Positions 5,869 through 7,231 of a stretch of DNA of 7,231 nt are shown here, in pieces; within the stretch, counting starts at the first letter, position 1; the number at the start of each line of letters is the position of its first letter. The stretch spans positions 1-7,231 of the forward strand of contig JAIRLF010000348.1 in NCBI GenBank assembly GCA_031259655.1. The letters are read 5' to 3'. A program made the translations under genes and the position numbers. Under the pieces are notes generated by a model. The model saw only the letters and a program-made list of their open reading frames with translations. It ran no database searches and was not told where the DNA came from. This stretch comes from Prevotellaceae bacterium (GTDB lineage: Bacteria; Bacteroidota; Bacteroidia; Bacteroidales; UBA932).

Positions 5869-5888
5869 CCGTATGCTTTAGCATACGG
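5869..5888. repeat. Perfect 8-bp inverted repeat between two REP-like copies
   Basis: CCGTATGC (5869-5876) and GCATACGG (5881-5888) are exact reverse complements around a TTTA loop. The element lies midway between the REP-like copies at 5841 and 5910. It does not share their sequence and has no T-tract, so it is not an obvious terminator. Confidence 0.65.
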
Positions 5889-5909
5889 ATTATCAATCAC
5901 ATACCCGTC

Positions 5910-5958
5910 AAGTCCCGCAGGGACGACACTTAATTAATTGGTTGGTAAAGTGTCGTCG
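5910..5958. repeat. REP-like palindrome, copy 2, with an inverted partial copy
   Basis: 5910-5931 repeats the copy at 5841 but with a GTCCC-GCA-GGGAC hairpin (5912-5924). The tail GACGACACTT (5922-5931) is matched in reverse complement by AAGTGTCGTC (5948-5957), so a second 10-bp hairpin can form across 5922-5957. Against copy 1 the inverted tail match extends to 12 bp (5852-5863 with 5947-5958). Confidence 0.65.
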
Positions 5959-5968
5959 TTGCCTGTCT

Positions 5969-6039
5969 GAATCAGAATTTGCAGAATTACAGAATGAACA
6001 GAATTCTGTTTAATTCTAAAATTCTGTAAATTCTGATTC
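5969..6039. repeat. 71-bp imperfect palindrome built from CAGAATT motifs
   Basis: The left arm 5969-5988 pairs with the right arm 6020-6039 over 20 positions with one mismatch (core AATCAGAATTTGCAGAATT against AATTCTGTAAATTCTGATT). At the centre AACAGAATTCTGTT (5997-6010) is a perfect 14-bp palindrome, and AGAAT (5991-5995) can pair with ATTCT (6013-6017). The whole could extrude as a cruciform or fold as one long RNA hairpin. No T-tract follows, and no coding frame explains it. Confidence 0.85.
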
Positions 6040-6091
6040 TGCGGGAGGATGCAAAAATTCTGTTTCCCTATGTACATGTACGGAAAAATAT

Positions 6092-6109
6092 ATTCAATTA
6101 AAATTGAAT
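6092..6109. repeat. Short inverted repeat upstream of the glycosidase promoter
   Basis: ATTCAATT (6092-6099) and AATTGAAT (6102-6109) are reverse complements with an AA spacer. The right half overlaps the proposed -33 box, so a regulator-binding site is possible, but AT-rich DNA produces such palindromes often. Confidence 0.35.
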
Positions 6110-6132
6110 TATGGAAAAAATATATAATTTTG
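6103..6132 (+). promoter_or_regulatory. Bacteroidota-type promoter for the secreted glycosidase gene
   Basis: TAATTTTG at 6125-6132 matches the TAnnTTTG -7 box exactly. ATTG at 6103-6106 lies 18 bp upstream and fits the TTTG -33 box in three of four bases (usual spacing about 19). Transcription would begin near 6139, giving an AT-rich leader of about 23 nt before ATG 6162. No Shine-Dalgarno sequence is seen, which is normal in this phylum. Confidence 0.6.
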
Positions 6133-6161
6133 CGCTGTAATTATTTAACATTAATTGTGTC

Positions 6162-7231
6162 ATGAACAATAATTTGGTAAGGAAAATTTTAGCAGCAATA
6201 CTGTTATCATTTATGTTGCAACCGGCAAAAACCTCTGCTCAGGTTGCCGATCTCGACGGAGGACCAATGGGAATCGAACGTGTAGCGATGTGTGTTGGCT
6301 CGCCGATTCCGTACGTTTCGACGCCTTCGAAAGACAGTCTTTTCCCGAACTGGGTGCAGATTGACCTCGACGCTGTTTATCCTGTCGAAGCGGTGAAATT
6401 GTATCCTTATTTTCAGGATAAAGCCTGGCCCGGAGCACATTCGCACAATTTCCCCATCCGTTTCCGTATCGAGACGGCAGAAAACGAAACGTTTTCCAAT
6501 CCCTGCACAGTGATCGACCAAACGGCAAACGATTTCGAAGGTTATCCGCTGGAAATTAAGACATACAAACTTCCGCAGCCTACGCAGGCGCGTTATGTAC
6601 GGCTTACGGTTTTCAAGCCGGATGTCTTTGAACTCTGGCGTTTTGAGGTGATTTCGGGAGGGAAAGATGTCGCCGAAGGCAAAACGCTTGCCGATTTCAA
6701 TAACGGCAATCTCGGAAAGCATTTTTTGCTGCGTCCGCAACGTCCTGTCGGCGAAAACGTATGGTACGACCGTCCCGAACAGGTGACAGCGTCGGAAACA
6801 TGGAAGCCCGTCAAAGCGCCGTTGAAGACGCCTCGTAGCGGAGTGACTGTCGGTGGACTGTTTAAACAGACTTTCGACAAAAATATCAATTACCTGCTTA
6901 ACTCGTTCAGTGTACACGATATGGCGCACAATTTCCTCGAACGCGCAGGTAAGGACGCCGGCAAATTTGAGGGATCAAGCAACTGGTTTACACGCGGTCT
7001 CGGAGGCTCTATTGCGGGTCGTTTCCTGATGGGCGCCGGAAATATTCTCCGTTGGCAAAGCGATGAAGAACTGCGAAATAGAATGAACGAACTCGTGAAC
7101 GTCATCGACGACTGCGCGACACCTGAAGGATATATCCACGGATACGCCGAACGTACTATCCTGCAAGGACAAAACAACGGCTACGCACGCGGCTGGATTT
7201 CGCAGGGACTTGTCGAAGCGGGAGTTGCCGG
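6162..7231 (+). CDS. Secreted protein with discoidin-like module and probable GH127-like (DUF1680) glycosidase domain, 3' truncated by window edge
   Basis: An uninterrupted plus-strand frame starts at ATG 6162 and runs 356 codons to the window end without a stop. A Sec signal peptide is clear: MNNNLVRK, hydrophobic ILAAILLSFML (9-19), and probable cleavage after TSA26. There is no lipobox, so it is probably periplasmic. Residues about 62-165 resemble an F5/8 type C (discoidin/CBM32-like) beta-sandwich: NWVQIDLDAVYPVEAVKLYP, FRIETAEN, and RYVRLTV near the end. From about 225 the pattern changes to alpha-helical (LFKQTFDKNINYLLNSF, RGLGGSIAGRFLMGAGNIL, PEGYIHGYAE), resembling the (alpha/alpha)6 barrel start of DUF1680 beta-L-arabinofuranosidases (GH127 and relatives). 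The catalytic residues would lie beyond the edge. Assignment is by pattern memory; a related helical-barrel family is the main alternative. It likely helps degrade plant or host glycans. Confidence 0.75.
   Translation, partial: MNNNLVRKILAAILLSFMLQPAKTSAQVADLDGGPMGIERVAMCVGSPIPYVSTPSKDSLFPNWVQIDLDAVYPVEAVKLYPYFQDKAWPGAHSHNFPIRFRIETAENETFSNPCTVIDQTANDFEGYPLEIKTYKLPQPTQARYVRLTVFKPDVFELWRFEVISGGKDVAEGKTLADFNNGNLGKHFLLRPQRPVGENVWYDRPEQVTASETWKPVKAPLKTPRSGVTVGGLFKQTFDKNINYLLNSFSVHDMAHNFLERAGKDAGKFEGSSNWFTRGLGGSIAGRFLMGAGNILRWQSDEELRNRMNELVNVIDDCATPEGYIHGYAERTILQGQNNGYARGWISQGLVEAGVA

Noticed and set aside
6207..6929. Long minus-strand frame of 240 codons
   Set aside because: It lies antisense to the uninterrupted plus-strand frame from 6162, which has a signal peptide, a promoter and recognisable domains. 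The minus-strand translation resembles no family and lacks such support.

Overview
The window reads as a piece of a Bacteroidota chromosome, most likely from the order Bacteroidales. The evidence is a PD-(D/E)XK protein of the AAA-ATPase-like/PDDEXK_9 type, an eight-helix FtsX/MacB-like permease typical of that phylum, a TAnnTTTG promoter in front of the last gene, and intergenic DNA dense in short tandem and palindromic repeats. No taxonomic search was possible, so this is inference from style and families.

Layout. (1) Positions 1-651: the C-terminal part of a PD-(D/E)XK nuclease-like protein, cut by the left edge. (2) 670-780: a short reading frame whose first ~18 residues look like the N-terminus of the same family, probably the stump of a lost second copy. 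(3) 816-998: a six-and-a-half-copy 21-bp tandem repeat, open as an NSGKTSG heptapeptide frame that ends 10 bp before the next gene. (4) 1009-3297: a complete FtsX/MacB-like ABC permease. (5) 3292-3638: two different tandem repeats, an 8-bp one that supplies the permease stop codon and a 41/42-bp one with hairpins and T-tracts. (6) 3676-5627: a complete group II intron on the minus strand with its reverse transcriptase/maturase. (7) 5628-6161: a gene-free stretch with a decamer repeat, a terminator-like hairpin, REP-like palindromes, a 71-bp imperfect cruciform and a promoter. (8) 6162 to the right edge: the start of a secreted protein with a discoidin-like N-terminal module and a probable GH127-like (DUF1680) glycosidase domain. 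Its frame has no stop inside the window.

The strongest inference concerns the intron ends. Removing 3676-5627 joins CAGATTTACG to CAGATTAACA and CAGATTTTGT, giving three decamers in exact register. This fits a 5' end beginning GUGCG, a 3' end finishing in AC, a recognisable domain V and a domain VI hairpin. The intron therefore sits inside a CAGATT decamer repeat, in antisense to both flanking genes.

The plus-strand genes do not form an obvious pathway. The nuclease-like protein, the permease and the glycosidase are separated by repeat-rich spacers and probably belong to separate transcription units. I found no clearly new defence or metabolic system. What is unusual is the concentration of structured repeats and a retroelement in the roughly 2.9 kb between the permease and the glycosidase.
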